DNA of 64,000 nucleotides, taken from Anabaena sp. FACHB-1237. GTDB taxonomy: Bacteria; Cyanobacteriota; Cyanobacteriia; Cyanobacteriales; Nostocaceae. The position numbers and the translations under genes were made by a program. This document shows, one piece after another, positions 9,127 to 18,601 of this stretch (position 1 is its first letter; every line of letters starts with the position of its first letter). The notes under the pieces were generated by a model. That model was not told the origin of the DNA. It made no database searches and saw nothing but the letters and a program-made list of their open reading frames with translations. The DNA is taken from positions 33,968-97,967 of the forward strand of contig NZ_JACJPV010000015.1 of the NCBI RefSeq assembly GCF_014696225.1, written 5' to 3'.

Positions 9127-12100
9127 ATGTTACCTTTAGAATTTCAACAACATCTTACTAACTTAATCGCCACAGCAGAAGAAATGCTGCTTTCATCTCG
9201 CGTGGGAAAACCAGAGGAAAATACAAAAGATCGTCTAATAAAACCTTTTTTAGATGCACTAGGTTATACCCCAGAATATCGCACATTAGAAGGTGCAATT
9301 CGTAGTTTAATGGGAACTACTACATGGGTAGATTATTTGCTTAGACCTGACTTGGGAAAACATCCAAAATTGATGTTTGAAGCTAAAAGTTTATGGGATA
9401 AAAATATCTGGGAAACAAATACACAACAAGTTTTAGATTACTTGAGAAATTATAGTTTAGATATTGGTACACAAGAACCTGTACTGTGGATTATTTTATC
9501 GAATTTTCGGGAATGGCACATTTTAAGATTACAAGATAGAAAACCTTTTTGGTCATTTACACTTGAGGATCTCAAAAATGATCCCGAACTTGTCAATAAA
9601 GTATATACCTGTCTGCATCGGGAAAATTTATCTAGCAACCGTTTAGAAGCATTTTATAGTGAAAAAACTAGAGAAGAATTAGGAACAAAATTTTTAGCAG
9701 ACCTGAAAATTTGGCGAGTTATTATTGCCAATGGTATTAAAAAATCCCAACCTCATTTAAGTTTAGATAAAATTCGTGAAGCAGCACAAATTATTTTAAA
9801 TCGCTTTTTATTAATTAGACTTTTAGAAACATTTAGCCGAGAAATGCCCTTTAATTATCTTGGTAGAGTTTACCATAACTGGCAACAAACTTTTGCAAAT
9901 TTGCCTTTTATTGAACAACTAAGACAGGCTTTTAAAAGTACATGGTTAGACTATAATACTGAATTATTTCAACCTTCTTGGATTGATGAATTAACTATTG
10001 ATGTGGAATATTTAGAATCAATTATCGTCATTAATGCAGTACCACAGCAAAATATACTAGATACAATTACCGGAACATTAGCTAATTATCGTTCAATTTA
10101 TAACTATGATTTTACAACTTTAACCCAGGATATTTTAGGTACTGCTTATGAACAATTTTTAGCCCATCAATTAATTCTATTTAACGATGTTGTTCAGATA
10201 TTAGAAAATCAGAAAACTCGCAAAAAAGAAGGTATTTTCTATACTCCTAACTATATAGTGCGTCGCATTGTTTATCAATCTTTGCAACCATTAGTAAAAC
10301 CTAAAATTGATCAAGCTATTGAGTTATTAGAAAGAGGAGAATTACAACAAGCTAATTTAGTCGCTAAATCAGTTTTAGAAATTACAGTTATTGATCCTGC
10401 TTGTGGTTCAGGTTCATTTTTATTAGGTGCATTTGATTATTTATTAACAGAAATTAAACGTTATAATCTAGCTTGTCAAAATGCGAAAATACCTGAAAAT
10501 TTTGATTTATTTAGTCATGTATCACCTCAACCAATCATTAATCCAGAAGAACAAATTTTAGTCAAAATGTTGCATGGAGTAGATCGAGATCCCCAAGCAG
10601 TATTATTAGCAAAATTATCACTATGGACAAGATTATTACGTGGGCGTCCAGGAGAATATGGTAGACGCAATGGTTCTATATATTCTCATTTACCAGCACT
10701 GACTTTAAATATTCGTGTGGGAGATAGTTTAATTCATAGTCCCACTAATTTAGCACCTTTTTTTCAACAATTAACAATAGTTGCTGATTTAGCTAAAATT
10801 GCTAGAGATACTAATCAAAGTGAAATAGAAAGAAATCAAGCAGTTAGTAATTTAGAAAATACAATTGCAAATATTAATCAACAGGTTAATTCTGTTTTAA
10901 CTGCTTTTTTTGCTAGTGACGAAAGTATCAATTCAGTAGTTTATGCAATTAAGAATCGAGATGCAGAAATAGCAGAAATAGAAGCAATACGAGAACTAAT
11001 TACAGCAAAGGTTAATTCTGAACAAACTTTAGAACCAACTTTAAAAAATTGGACATCTACTGAATTAGCGAGAGTTAAATCTGAACTGATGAGTTTAGAA
11101 ACTGCTAAAAAAGAGGTAATTATTAAACGTCCATTTAATTGGGAAATTGAATTTTCTCATGTTTTTGATCCCAGACTACCAAAATCAGCACAGGGTTTTT
11201 CTGTGATAATTGGTAATCCTCCTTATTTTAATATTGATTCGACTTTTGGTAGAGGTGCATTAGAATTAAAATGGTTAAAATTTGCCTATCCTGATATTTA
11301 CACTGATAAAACTGATATTTTATTTTATTTCTTCCGTCGCGGGTTTGAAATTTTAAAAGCAGATGGTTATTTAAGTTTTATCATTTCTCGTTCTTTTATT
11401 CAAGGTGATAAATCCAGGAGTTTACGAGAATTTATTTGTAAAAATACGAAAATCATTAATATTATTGATTTTTTAGGTCATCAAGTTTTTAAAGCGGGAA
11501 TTGCTACTTGTATTATTCAATTTCAAAGAACAAAACCTCAAATCGAGGATAAATTTACAACTTTCTATGTTTTGGATTTTGATGTTGTCAAAAAAACTTT
11601 TATCAGTGATGATTATTCTTTACATTTAAGTCAAGGTGTTACTCAAGTAGATATTACACAATCTCAATTAAATGATCATCGTTGGCAAATTTCACCCTAT
11701 AATCATATTTTTAATATCATTGATTCTCAAGGTGTGAAATTAAGAGAATTACCTGAATGTGATTTAGTAGAACAGGGCATTCAAACAGGAGAAAATAAGA
11801 TTTTTGCACCTGAGAATGGTTTTCCATCTAACTTTCCCAAAGAAAAACTATACCAAATAGTCAAAAATTCTGGAATTTTAGCCTATGGATTTGTACCTGA
11901 TAATTCTCAACTATTGTATATTGAAAGTAGTGAAAATTTTGAAGATCTATCAATAGCAGTTCAAAAGTATTTACTAGCAAATAGAAACAAGCTAGAAAGC
12001 AGAGCAGCTTATAAGGAAGGAAGTTGTGAATGGTATGCTCTACACAGATCAAGACGTAAGGATCAACACTCTCATTTTCGACCTAAAATTTTATGTCCAT

Positions 12101-13050
12101 ATCGTGCTACTACTAATAGGTTTAGTGTTGATTTAACAGGTAATTTAGCAGGTTTAACAGATACTACAGCTATATTTTTACGAGATATATATTCTGATGA
12201 TCCAGATAATTTAAAACTTGATAAACTATACGCTTTGGTTGCTTTACTTAATTCTAAAGTTTTGGAATTTCGTTATACTGCATTAGGTGGAATTGGAAAA
12301 TTAACAGGAAAGGGAATATTTGAATATTTTGAAAATCAAGTTGGTGATCTACCAATTCCTCAGTTTAGTGAAGCAAATAATTCTGATTATCAAGAATTAG
12401 CTAAATTAAGTCGAGAATCTCATAATATTTGGCAAGATCGCTATCAAATTATTAAAATTTATGAAGCTAAAGCGGCGAAAATCCCTAGCCAAGAAGTATC
12501 ATTAAATGAATATCACAAATTATCTAGTGATTATGCTGTAGATATTGAATGGGAAAGTTCTTATGCTAATGAAGAAGGACATTTACTAGAATTGAAAATT
12601 GAACCTACTGCAAATGGATATATAATTTGGGGACAAGTAACTGATGATCAAGATTGGAAAGAAGGTGATAGAAAATGGATAGAAATAGCTAATGTGAATA
12701 TTCGCAACCCCTATTTAAGAAGATATATGTTAGCAAGATTGATTTTTTTAACTGAATTTGATTCATCTTTCCGTCGTAAACAAAAATTATCGCGGGAAAT
12801 AGGAAACTTAGTGAATATTACTTTTGATATTTTAAAAGTTAATAGATATGATCAAGATAGATTTAGTAATCTTCGCGCTTTAGAAATTATTGAACAGAGA
12901 GTTAAACAGGAAGTTGGTAGATCAGATTTAGAAACTGTTTTACTCCGACAATTAGAAATCAAAAATCAAATTGATCAAATTGCCTATCGGTTGTATAAAG
13001 TTGAGGAATATGTAGATATTATTGGGCAATCTTTACAAGTTATTTTATAG
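9127..13050 (+). CDS. type IIG-like restriction enzyme/N6-adenine methyltransferase
   Basis: Single-polypeptide restriction-modification enzyme of 1307 residues. The N-terminus has a PD-(D/E)xK-like nuclease core (D..L....LMFEAKS, about residues 70-85). The middle has the SAM-binding motif I VIDPACGSGSFLLGAF (about 420-435) and the catalytic motif IV IGNPPYFNI (about 696), giving adenine-N6 methylation. The C-terminal third (about 860-1250) is the presumed target-recognition region, with the TDTTAIFLRD and LNSKVLEFRY features seen in Eco57I-type enzymes. No separate specificity or restriction subunit adjoins. The reading frame is intact. The target sequence cannot be predicted. Confidence 0.88.
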   Translation: MLPLEFQQHLTNLIATAEEMLLSSRVGKPEENTKDRLIKPFLDALGYTPEYRTLEGAIRSLMGTTTWVDYLLRPDLGKHPKLMFEAKSLWDKNIWETNTQQVLDYLRNYSLDIGTQEPVLWIILSNFREWHILRLQDRKPFWSFTLEDLKNDPELVNKVYTCLHRENLSSNRLEAFYSEKTREELGTKFLADLKIWRVIIANGIKKSQPHLSLDKIREAAQIILNRFLLIRLLETFSREMPFNYLGRVYHNWQQTFANLPFIEQLRQAFKSTWLDYNTELFQPSWIDELTIDVEYLESIIVINAVPQQNILDTITGTLANYRSIYNYDFTTLTQDILGTAYEQFLAHQLILFNDVVQILENQKTRKKEGIFYTPNYIVRRIVYQSLQPLVKPKIDQAIELLERGELQQANLVAKSVLEITVIDPACGSGSFLLGAFDYLLTEIKRYNLACQNAKIPENFDLFSHVSPQPIINPEEQILVKMLHGVDRDPQAVLLAKLSLWTRLLRGRPGEYGRRNGSIYSHLPALTLNIRVGDSLIHSPTNLAPFFQQLTIVADLAKIARDTNQSEIERNQAVSNLENTIANINQQVNSVLTAFFASDESINSVVYAIKNRDAEIAEIEAIRELITAKVNSEQTLEPTLKNWTSTELARVKSELMSLETAKKEVIIKRPFNWEIEFSHVFDPRLPKSAQGFSVIIGNPPYFNIDSTFGRGALELKWLKFAYPDIYTDKTDILFYFFRRGFEILKADGYLSFIISRSFIQGDKSRSLREFICKNTKIINIIDFLGHQVFKAGIATCIIQFQRTKPQIEDKFTTFYVLDFDVVKKTFISDDYSLHLSQGVTQVDITQSQLNDHRWQISPYNHIFNIIDSQGVKLRELPECDLVEQGIQTGENKIFAPENGFPSNFPKEKLYQIVKNSGILAYGFVPDNSQLLYIESSENFEDLSIAVQKYLLANRNKLESRAAYKEGSCEWYALHRSRRKDQHSHFRPKILCPYRATTNRFSVDLTGNLAGLTDTTAIFLRDIYSDDPDNLKLDKLYALVALLNSKVLEFRYTALGGIGKLTGKGIFEYFENQVGDLPIPQFSEANNSDYQELAKLSRESHNIWQDRYQIIKIYEAKAAKIPSQEVSLNEYHKLSSDYAVDIEWESSYANEEGHLLELKIEPTANGYIIWGQVTDDQDWKEGDRKWIEIANVNIRNPYLRRYMLARLIFLTEFDSSFRRKQKLSREIGNLVNITFDILKVNRYDQDRFSNLRALEIIEQRVKQEVGRSDLETVLLRQLEIKNQIDQIAYRLYKVEEYVDIIGQSLQVIL

Positions 13051-13052
13051 TA

Positions 13053-13085
13053 ATATCCCCAACTTCTTTAAGAAGTTGGGGATAT
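13053..13085 (+). terminator. strong hairpin after the restriction-modification gene
   Basis: Near-perfect inverted repeat with half-site ATATCCCCAACTTCTT immediately after the R-M stop codon, with a very short loop. A second weaker GGGGAT hairpin follows at 13106-13127. There is no classic T-run. It lies between convergent genes (R-M and ctaE), so it may terminate both, or be one of the dispersed 'CCCCAACTTC' hairpins; a related one is at 63434. Confidence 0.55.
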
Positions 13086-13154
13086 ACAGCAGTACCCATA
13101 AAAAATCCCCTACAAATCGAGGGGATAATATTTACTATTCAATTTGAACTGGTA

Positions 13155-13772
13155 TTATCTCAGTAAATAAAGCAATCCAAACAGAATAACCCAAATGACA
13201 TCCACAAAATGCCAGTAAATTTCCGCCGCTTCAATACCAAAGCGTTTATTACTGCTGTAATGTCCAGGAGTACGCGATCGCCATAAAACCGCCAAAATTG
13301 CTAATACACCGATAGTAACGTGCAAACCGTGAAACCCGGTCAACACATAAAACGCACTAGCGAATAAATTGGTAGTTAAACCAAACTCCAGATGCAGATA
13401 TTCATAAACCTGGCCACATAGGAAAATAGCACCCATGATAGCGGTTAAAGCTAACCAAAAGCGCATCCCCTTTTCATCATTCTTCTTAATTGCTGTATCC
13501 GCATTATGCATCACAAAACTACTAGCAATTAGCACAGAAGTATTAATGATGGGTAGTAACAATTCTAACTCAGGAGAGCCTTCTGGTGGCCACACAGGAA
13601 GGGTTGAACGGAAGGTTAAATACGCTCCGAACAAACCCATAAAAATCATACCTTCCGCTACCAAGAAGACATATATGCCAAATAACCGATGATCTGGATG
13701 TGCTTCATGGTGAGATGCAGTAGTGCTATGACTAACTTGAGTTTTTGCGGTGTCAATAGTTTGACTTTGCAT
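13155..13772 (-). CDS. ctaE: cytochrome c oxidase subunit III
   Basis: Integral membrane subunit of the aa3-type terminal oxidase. The 205-residue protein has the short cyanobacterial form with about five helices: RLFGIYVFLVAEGMIFMGLF, LLLPIINTSVLIASSFVMH, FLCGQVYEYL, GFHGLHVTIGVLAIL, YWHFVDVIWVILFGLLYLL. The GFHGLHV and YWHFVDVIW motifs are hallmark COX3 sequences. Last gene of ctaCDE, 181 bases after ctaD with a repeat in between. Confidence 0.95.
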   Translation of the reverse strand: MQSQTIDTAKTQVSHSTTASHHEAHPDHRLFGIYVFLVAEGMIFMGLFGAYLTFRSTLPVWPPEGSPELELLLPIINTSVLIASSFVMHNADTAIKKNDEKGMRFWLALTAIMGAIFLCGQVYEYLHLEFGLTTNLFASAFYVLTGFHGLHVTIGVLAILAVLWRSRTPGHYSSNKRFGIEAAEIYWHFVDVIWVILFGLLYLLR

Positions 13773-13953
13773 GGATTTTATTAAATGAATTGGTATCTAC
13801 AAAGTGGTGCAGGCATCTTGCCTGCTTAACCTGAAAAAGTAGCGAAGGCATCTTGCCTGCTTAACTACTAAAAGCTTAAGTTTGAGATGGTGCGTTAAGC
13901 TGTCGCTAACGCACCCTACAAACTACTACAAACTGATAGCTGACAGCTAAAAG
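13773..13953. repeat. short dispersed repeats between ctaD and ctaE
   Basis: Two copies of the GGCATCTTGCCTGCTTAAC motif (about 13811 and 13849) and a hairpin at 13889-13915 (GGTGCGTTA...TAACGCACC). The same hairpin recurs at 47239-47265 upstream of hesB. These interrupt an otherwise compact oxidase operon. Confidence 0.55.
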
Positions 13954-15612
13954 CTACGAACTTAACACAGCTTCCGGTTCAATTGTTCCTTTATTTTCTC
14001 GCTTTAAACCATAGTCATAAGGACCATTTGTTAAAACTGGCAACTCTTCAAAATTCTCAATAGCAGGTGGAGATGTAGTATTCCACTCCAAGGTTAAACC
14101 ACGCCAAGGATTATTACCCGCTTTTTCTCCATACAACCAACTCCAAAGAGCATTAATTAAAAATGGTATGGTAGAAACCGCTAAAATGTAAGAACCATAG
14201 GTACAAATTTCATTCAATAGTGCAAATTTAGGATCATACTGGGCAATACGACGGTTCATACCCATTAATCCTAATTTGTGCATGGGTAAAAATGTCATAT
14301 TGATACCCACAATGGTTAAAACAAAATGAACCTTTGCCCAAAATTCATTAACTTTCCGCCCCGTAATTTTGGGAAACCAGTGATAAGTAGCGGCAAAAAT
14401 GCCTAAGACACTACCACCAAACAACACATAATGTAAGTGGGCAACTACAAAGTAGGTATCATGAACATGAATATCAAACGGAACAGAAGCTAACATAATG
14501 CCGCTTACTCCTCCCATCACGAAAGTACCTACAAAACCCATAGCGAATAACATGGCACTATTGAGTTGAATTTTGCCACCCCACATCGTTGCTAACCAAC
14601 TAAAAATTTTGATTCCTGTAGGTACGGCAATGATCATGGTTAAAATCATGAAAAACATCCGTAACCATCCAGGAATACCACTGGTAAACATATGGTGCGC
14701 CCAAACAATTAACCCTAAGAAGCTAATAGCTATAGAAGAATAGGCGATCGCTTGATACCCAAAAATCGGTTTACGAGAATGAACGGGAATAATCTCAGAA
14801 ATTGCCCCAAAAAACGGCAAAATCATAATATAAACTGCTGGATGGGAATAAAACCAAAACATATGTTGGTAAACCACCGGATCTCCACCACCAGTAGGGT
14901 TAAAAAACGAAGTTCCTGCTAACAAGTCAAAAGCTAACAGTATTAACCCTGCGGCCAAAACAGGAGTAGAAACCAGCACCAAAGCAGAGGTAGACAACAT
15001 TGCCCAACAAAACAAAGGCATTTGGTTTAAACCCATACTAGGTACACGCATTTTCAGAATTGTCACAAAGAAATTGAGCGCTCCCAAAATTGAAGAAGTA
15101 CCCAACAATAACACGCTAATAATCCAAATTGCCTCGCCCACCTGTCCCGTCATTAAACTTAAAGGCGGATAAGAAGTCCAACCAGCATCAGGGGCATCAC
15201 CCACTACTAAACTAGCAATTAGTAACAAACCTCCCACGGGAATCATCCAAAAAGCCACCGCATTTAAACGCGGAAAAGCCATATCCCGTGCCCCAATCAT
15301 CAAAGGAATAAGATAGTTGGCAAAACCTGCACCTGCCGGAACAATCCACAGGAAAATCATTATAGTAGCGTGCAGCGTAAATAAACCGTTGTAAACTTCT
15401 GGAGTAACAAAATCCGGATCAGGAGTCCGCAATTCTGTCCGCACTAACTCCGCTAAAACACCACCAACTAAATAAAAAACGAACGAAGTGACTAAATACT
15501 GAATACCGATCACTTTATGATCAGTATTAAAAGTAAAGTAATCTGTCCAAGGACGAATGGCAGATACTTCTGTATGGTTATGAGAAGATTCTTCTAAATG
15601 TATTTGTGTCAT
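13954..15612 (-). CDS. ctaD: cytochrome c oxidase subunit I
   Basis: Catalytic subunit (heme a, heme a3-CuB) that reduces O2 to water and pumps protons. About 552 residues from MTQIHLEESS. A longer in-frame start at 15684 would overlap ctaC and adds no conserved sequence, so the ATG at 15612 is preferred, 10 bases after the ctaC stop. Ligand motifs: NGLFTLHATIMIF, the CuB/cross-link region HMFWFYSHPAVYIMI, AHHMF, and VHDTYFVVAHLHYVLFGG. Paired with the ctaA/ctaB genes, it suits the main (cox1-type) respiratory oxidase, though paralogues elsewhere cannot be excluded. Confidence 0.95.
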   Translation of the reverse strand: MTQIHLEESSHNHTEVSAIRPWTDYFTFNTDHKVIGIQYLVTSFVFYLVGGVLAELVRTELRTPDPDFVTPEVYNGLFTLHATIMIFLWIVPAGAGFANYLIPLMIGARDMAFPRLNAVAFWMIPVGGLLLIASLVVGDAPDAGWTSYPPLSLMTGQVGEAIWIISVLLLGTSSILGALNFFVTILKMRVPSMGLNQMPLFCWAMLSTSALVLVSTPVLAAGLILLAFDLLAGTSFFNPTGGGDPVVYQHMFWFYSHPAVYIMILPFFGAISEIIPVHSRKPIFGYQAIAYSSIAISFLGLIVWAHHMFTSGIPGWLRMFFMILTMIIAVPTGIKIFSWLATMWGGKIQLNSAMLFAMGFVGTFVMGGVSGIMLASVPFDIHVHDTYFVVAHLHYVLFGGSVLGIFAATYHWFPKITGRKVNEFWAKVHFVLTIVGINMTFLPMHKLGLMGMNRRIAQYDPKFALLNEICTYGSYILAVSTIPFLINALWSWLYGEKAGNNPWRGLTLEWNTTSPPAIENFEELPVLTNGPYDYGLKRENKGTIEPEAVLSS

Positions 15613-15622
15613 ATTGAGGATT

Positions 15623-16609
15623 TTATTGATGCAACTGATGTAGCGATTGAGTATTAATGCCCATATCTTTGATATAAGGGGCAAGAAATTGATCCGCCGT
15701 CATGTCGCTAGGATTCATAGCTACAGTTTCATTGAGATGATCTTTATTAGCTACTAGTTGTTCTTGCATCCATTTATCAAAATCTGCTTGTGCTTCTACC
15801 ACTACAGGAGTTTTCATCACACCGTGATAAGGTCCACATAATTCAGCACAGATGACCTCATAATCACCTGGTTTTCTAGGTGTAAACCGGAATTTACTTT
15901 CTCTACCGGGGATCGCATCTTGTTTCATGCGAAACTCTGGTATCCAAAAAGCATGGATTACATCACTAGCAGTCATGCTGATTTCTACAGTTTTGCCAAT
16001 GGGAAGATGTAACTCACCAGTAGTAATACCGGTATCATTGTAAGTAAATAACCAAGCATACTGCATAGCAGAAACACTGATATTTAAGTCAGCAGTATAT
16101 TCTGCGGGTTGATCTTCTTCTGATTGAATTAAAGTAGCGCCAGGGCTATGGGAATGGGAGTTATGACTAGTGGACATAGGCATAGCCGCCATAGTATCTG
16201 GTTTTAATGAAGATAACTGTGCCATTATTGGTGCATCATGACCACCATGGGGATCAAAACCACCAGAAGCATTATAAACTTCAAAACTGTAGACAGAAAT
16301 ACCGAGAACGATAATTGCAGGGATCGCAGTCCAGAGAATTTCTAAAGGTATATTACCTTCAATATGTGGACCATCTTCATTGTCACCTGGACGACGACGA
16401 TATTTGAAAGCAGAGTAAATTAAAACACTTTCTACAATCACAAATATGCCGAAGGAGACAGTCACCATACTGTTAAATAGACCATCTACCAACACAGCTT
16501 CATCGGAGGCAGCTACGGGCATAAGTCCATTATTTTGTCCATACCACAAACTAGCGAGGGTAAGAACAATACCAATAAGTAAAGTCCAAATAGAACGTGG
16601 AATTTTCAC
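15623..16609 (-). CDS. ctaC: cytochrome c oxidase subunit II
   Basis: Electron-entry subunit carrying the dinuclear CuA centre. The 328 residues comprise an N-terminal signal/anchor (WTLLIGIVLTLASLW), a second helix (VTVSFGIFVIVESVLIYSA), and a periplasmic/lumenal cupredoxin domain ending with the CuA motif CAELCGPYHGVMKTPVVVEA. Two His-rich stretches (GFDPHGGHDAP and STSHNSHSHSPG, about residues 115-155) lie in the loop before the cupredoxin domain. First gene of ctaCDE. Confidence 0.95.
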   Translation of the reverse strand: MKIPRSIWTLLIGIVLTLASLWYGQNNGLMPVAASDEAVLVDGLFNSMVTVSFGIFVIVESVLIYSAFKYRRRPGDNEDGPHIEGNIPLEILWTAIPAIIVLGISVYSFEVYNASGGFDPHGGHDAPIMAQLSSLKPDTMAAMPMSTSHNSHSHSPGATLIQSEEDQPAEYTADLNISVSAMQYAWLFTYNDTGITTGELHLPIGKTVEISMTASDVIHAFWIPEFRMKQDAIPGRESKFRFTPRKPGDYEVICAELCGPYHGVMKTPVVVEAQADFDKWMQEQLVANKDHLNETVAMNPSDMTADQFLAPYIKDMGINTQSLHQLHQ

Positions 16610-17319
16610 GGCAGAGTCCCATGAATTGATTATGTTGTTAATAAGTAGTCAGCCGTCAGGAGTCCCCATAAACGACACTATTAGCTTACGCTATCAGCTA
16701 CAAATCGCTGATTTGTTTAGTTTATACACCCGCTATGAAATTCATTTCGTGGCTAATAGCTAAAGTTTACTAAAGTAAACTAATAAACAATATTGTGGTT
16801 ATTTAGTCATCTCTAGATGACTTTTGCTATCGGACTGGGAATAAATTCCCAGTCGGGCTATGGGTTTTACGTTAAGTTCACAGCAATAAGTATTTTACTT
16901 ACTCCTCGATCTTCTACTTACTAGGCTAGTTTAGCCTAACGAATCTAATTGCCATTGGTGTGAAATCTTTATTAATTTTTTGCATTAACATCCTATTTAT
17001 AAGCTATTTACTAGTACAACGTAGATCCATATCTCGAATTATCTTGTTAACAAACCATGACCTTTAGTAAAAAAATTTAAGGAAAATTTCAGGATTTTTA
17101 GTTAACTAGTGCTGATCAATTACTGATTAATTACTCTCATTTTAAAAAAAAGCACAAATTCTTACAGCTAAAACTAGCTAAATTGATCCAAAGTATAAGA
17201 GTCAGTTAATCGTCATTCTGTCTGACAAATAAACTAGGTGCATATTAGCTAGACCATCGAAATAGAGAATTACAGCAGTTTTCAACTATTTAAACCACAT
17301 ATTAATTTCTGTGTTTCTA
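16610..17319. repeat. ctaC-ctaA divergent region with a degenerate dispersed repeat
   Basis: About 16681-16890 resembles the 227-base inverted-repeat element at 26881-27107. Both share CGCTGATTTGTTTAG-like, CCGC..TG.AATTCATTTC, AGTTTACTAAA, GATGACTTTTGCTAT and a TTAAGTT.ACA end. The stretch GACTGGGAATAAATTCCCAGTC is a strong hairpin. The remaining bases up to 17319 are AT-rich and should contain the promoters of the two divergent oxidase/heme operons. No known motif is identifiable with confidence. Confidence 0.5.
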
Positions 17320-17487
17320 ATGTACCTTATACTTCCTTTTACTAATTTGCATTTGCTAATAAAGTATTTTTTACTTCCCTTAGTTAATGCTTATTCACAG
17401 GAAATAAAAACTGTGGTTTATAGACCTGAAAATAGCTGTATTCAACAAATTCAAGCAAAAACTGGTGAACAAAGGTATTGTGAATGA
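17320..17487 (+). CDS. possible 55-residue leader/secreted small protein overlapping ctaA start
   Basis: Open frame from ATG at 17320 to TGA at 17485-17487. The TGA sits inside the ctaA start (ATGA overlap), a geometry typical of translational coupling. The predicted peptide starts MYLILPFTNLHLLIKYFLLP, runs through LVNAYSQ (a plausible signal peptide with cleavage after NAYS or similar), and ends with a short region holding two cysteines (SCIQQIQ and RYC). No homologue is recognised. It could be chance in AT-rich DNA. Confidence 0.3.
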   Translation: MYLILPFTNLHLLIKYFLLPLVNAYSQEIKTVVYRPENSCIQQIQAKTGEQRYCE

Positions 17488-18449
17488 GTGAATTTGTCTT
17501 AGAACCACAAAATCAACACAATGAAACGGGTAGAGGTAAACCCCCTGTGGTTGCCCAAACACAAGCCCAAGATTTAATTCGGCGGTTAGTGTGGAAAATA
17601 TCCATAGCCACCTTAGTTTTAATGGCTATAGGCAGTGCTACCAGGGTAATGAATGCCGGTTTAGCCTGTCCTGACTGGCCTTTATGCTATGGCGAATTAG
17701 TTCCAGCTAAACAAATGAATCTCCAGGTATTTCTGGAATGGTTTCATCGTTTGGATGCTGCTTTAATTGGCATAAGTGCGATCGCTTTATCTGGTTTATC
17801 TTGGTGGTATCGTCGTTCTTTACCTGGTTGGCTACCTTGGGCTGCTACTTTTGCACTGTTCTTAATTGTCTTTCAAGGCATATTAGGCGGCCTCACGGTG
17901 ACAGAATTATTACGTTTTGATATTGTCACAGCCCATTTAGGTACAGCTTTATTATTTTTCATGACTTTGTTAGTTATTGGTACAGCTTTAACTCCCTATC
18001 AAGGTACGGGAAATGTCGGTAAATTACCTTGGGTGGGTTTAAGTGCAGTAACTTTCGTCTATTTGCAAAGTCTTTTAGGTGCTTTAGTAGGTTCTCGTTG
18101 GGCTTTACATCAATGTTTTGCAGGAGATGAACTTTGTGATGTGATGTACAGCCATATTTTCGGCTTAGTACCCCCCACAATAGCAACTTTGGCAGTTGTA
18201 CTCATTTCTTGGAAAACACCAGCCTTACACCCCGTTTTACGCAGGTTGGCAAATATGGCAGGTAGTTTGTTGATTTTACAGCTACTTTTAGGTATGGCTA
18301 CATTTCGCTTACATCTACAAGTTGAACCTTTAACTGTTTCTCACCAAGCTATAGGTGCTACTTTATTAGGTACTTTGGTAGTGTTTACGGTTTTGTCTGT
18401 GCGTGATTTATTTCATAATGGCAGTCAGAAGTCAGCTATCAGCAGCTAG
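17484..18449 (+). CDS. ctaA: heme A synthase (COX15/CtaA family)
   Basis: Oxidises the C8 methyl of heme O to a formyl group to make heme A for cytochrome oxidase. 321 residues with about eight membrane helices in two bundles. Motifs: GSATRVMNAGLACPDWPLCYG, EWFHRLDAALIG (heme-ligand His), ITAHLGTALLFF-like VTAHLG, a Cys pair in HQCFAGDELCDVMY, and VSHQAIGATLLG. Followed 152 bases later by ctaB and divergent from ctaCDE, so the region encodes the oxidase and its cofactor. Confidence 0.93.
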   Translation: MSEFVLEPQNQHNETGRGKPPVVAQTQAQDLIRRLVWKISIATLVLMAIGSATRVMNAGLACPDWPLCYGELVPAKQMNLQVFLEWFHRLDAALIGISAIALSGLSWWYRRSLPGWLPWAATFALFLIVFQGILGGLTVTELLRFDIVTAHLGTALLFFMTLLVIGTALTPYQGTGNVGKLPWVGLSAVTFVYLQSLLGALVGSRWALHQCFAGDELCDVMYSHIFGLVPPTIATLAVVLISWKTPALHPVLRRLANMAGSLLILQLLLGMATFRLHLQVEPLTVSHQAIGATLLGTLVVFTVLSVRDLFHNGSQKSAISS

Positions 18450-18601
18450 TTATACCAATTCTTAATCAATGATACAAGTATTCTCTGCACTTTCTAGATT
18501 TGTATCAATCTGATAAAAGGAGTTACGAGTAAGTATTTTCACATCCCACACTTCACCATACTAGATAGCTAGTTCATCAACAATAAGGAAAGAGAGTCAC
18601 T

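Noticed and set aside
15613..15684. Longer N-terminus for ctaD
   Set aside because: Would overlap ctaC and adds a non-conserved stretch; MTQIHLEE at 15612 is the natural start.
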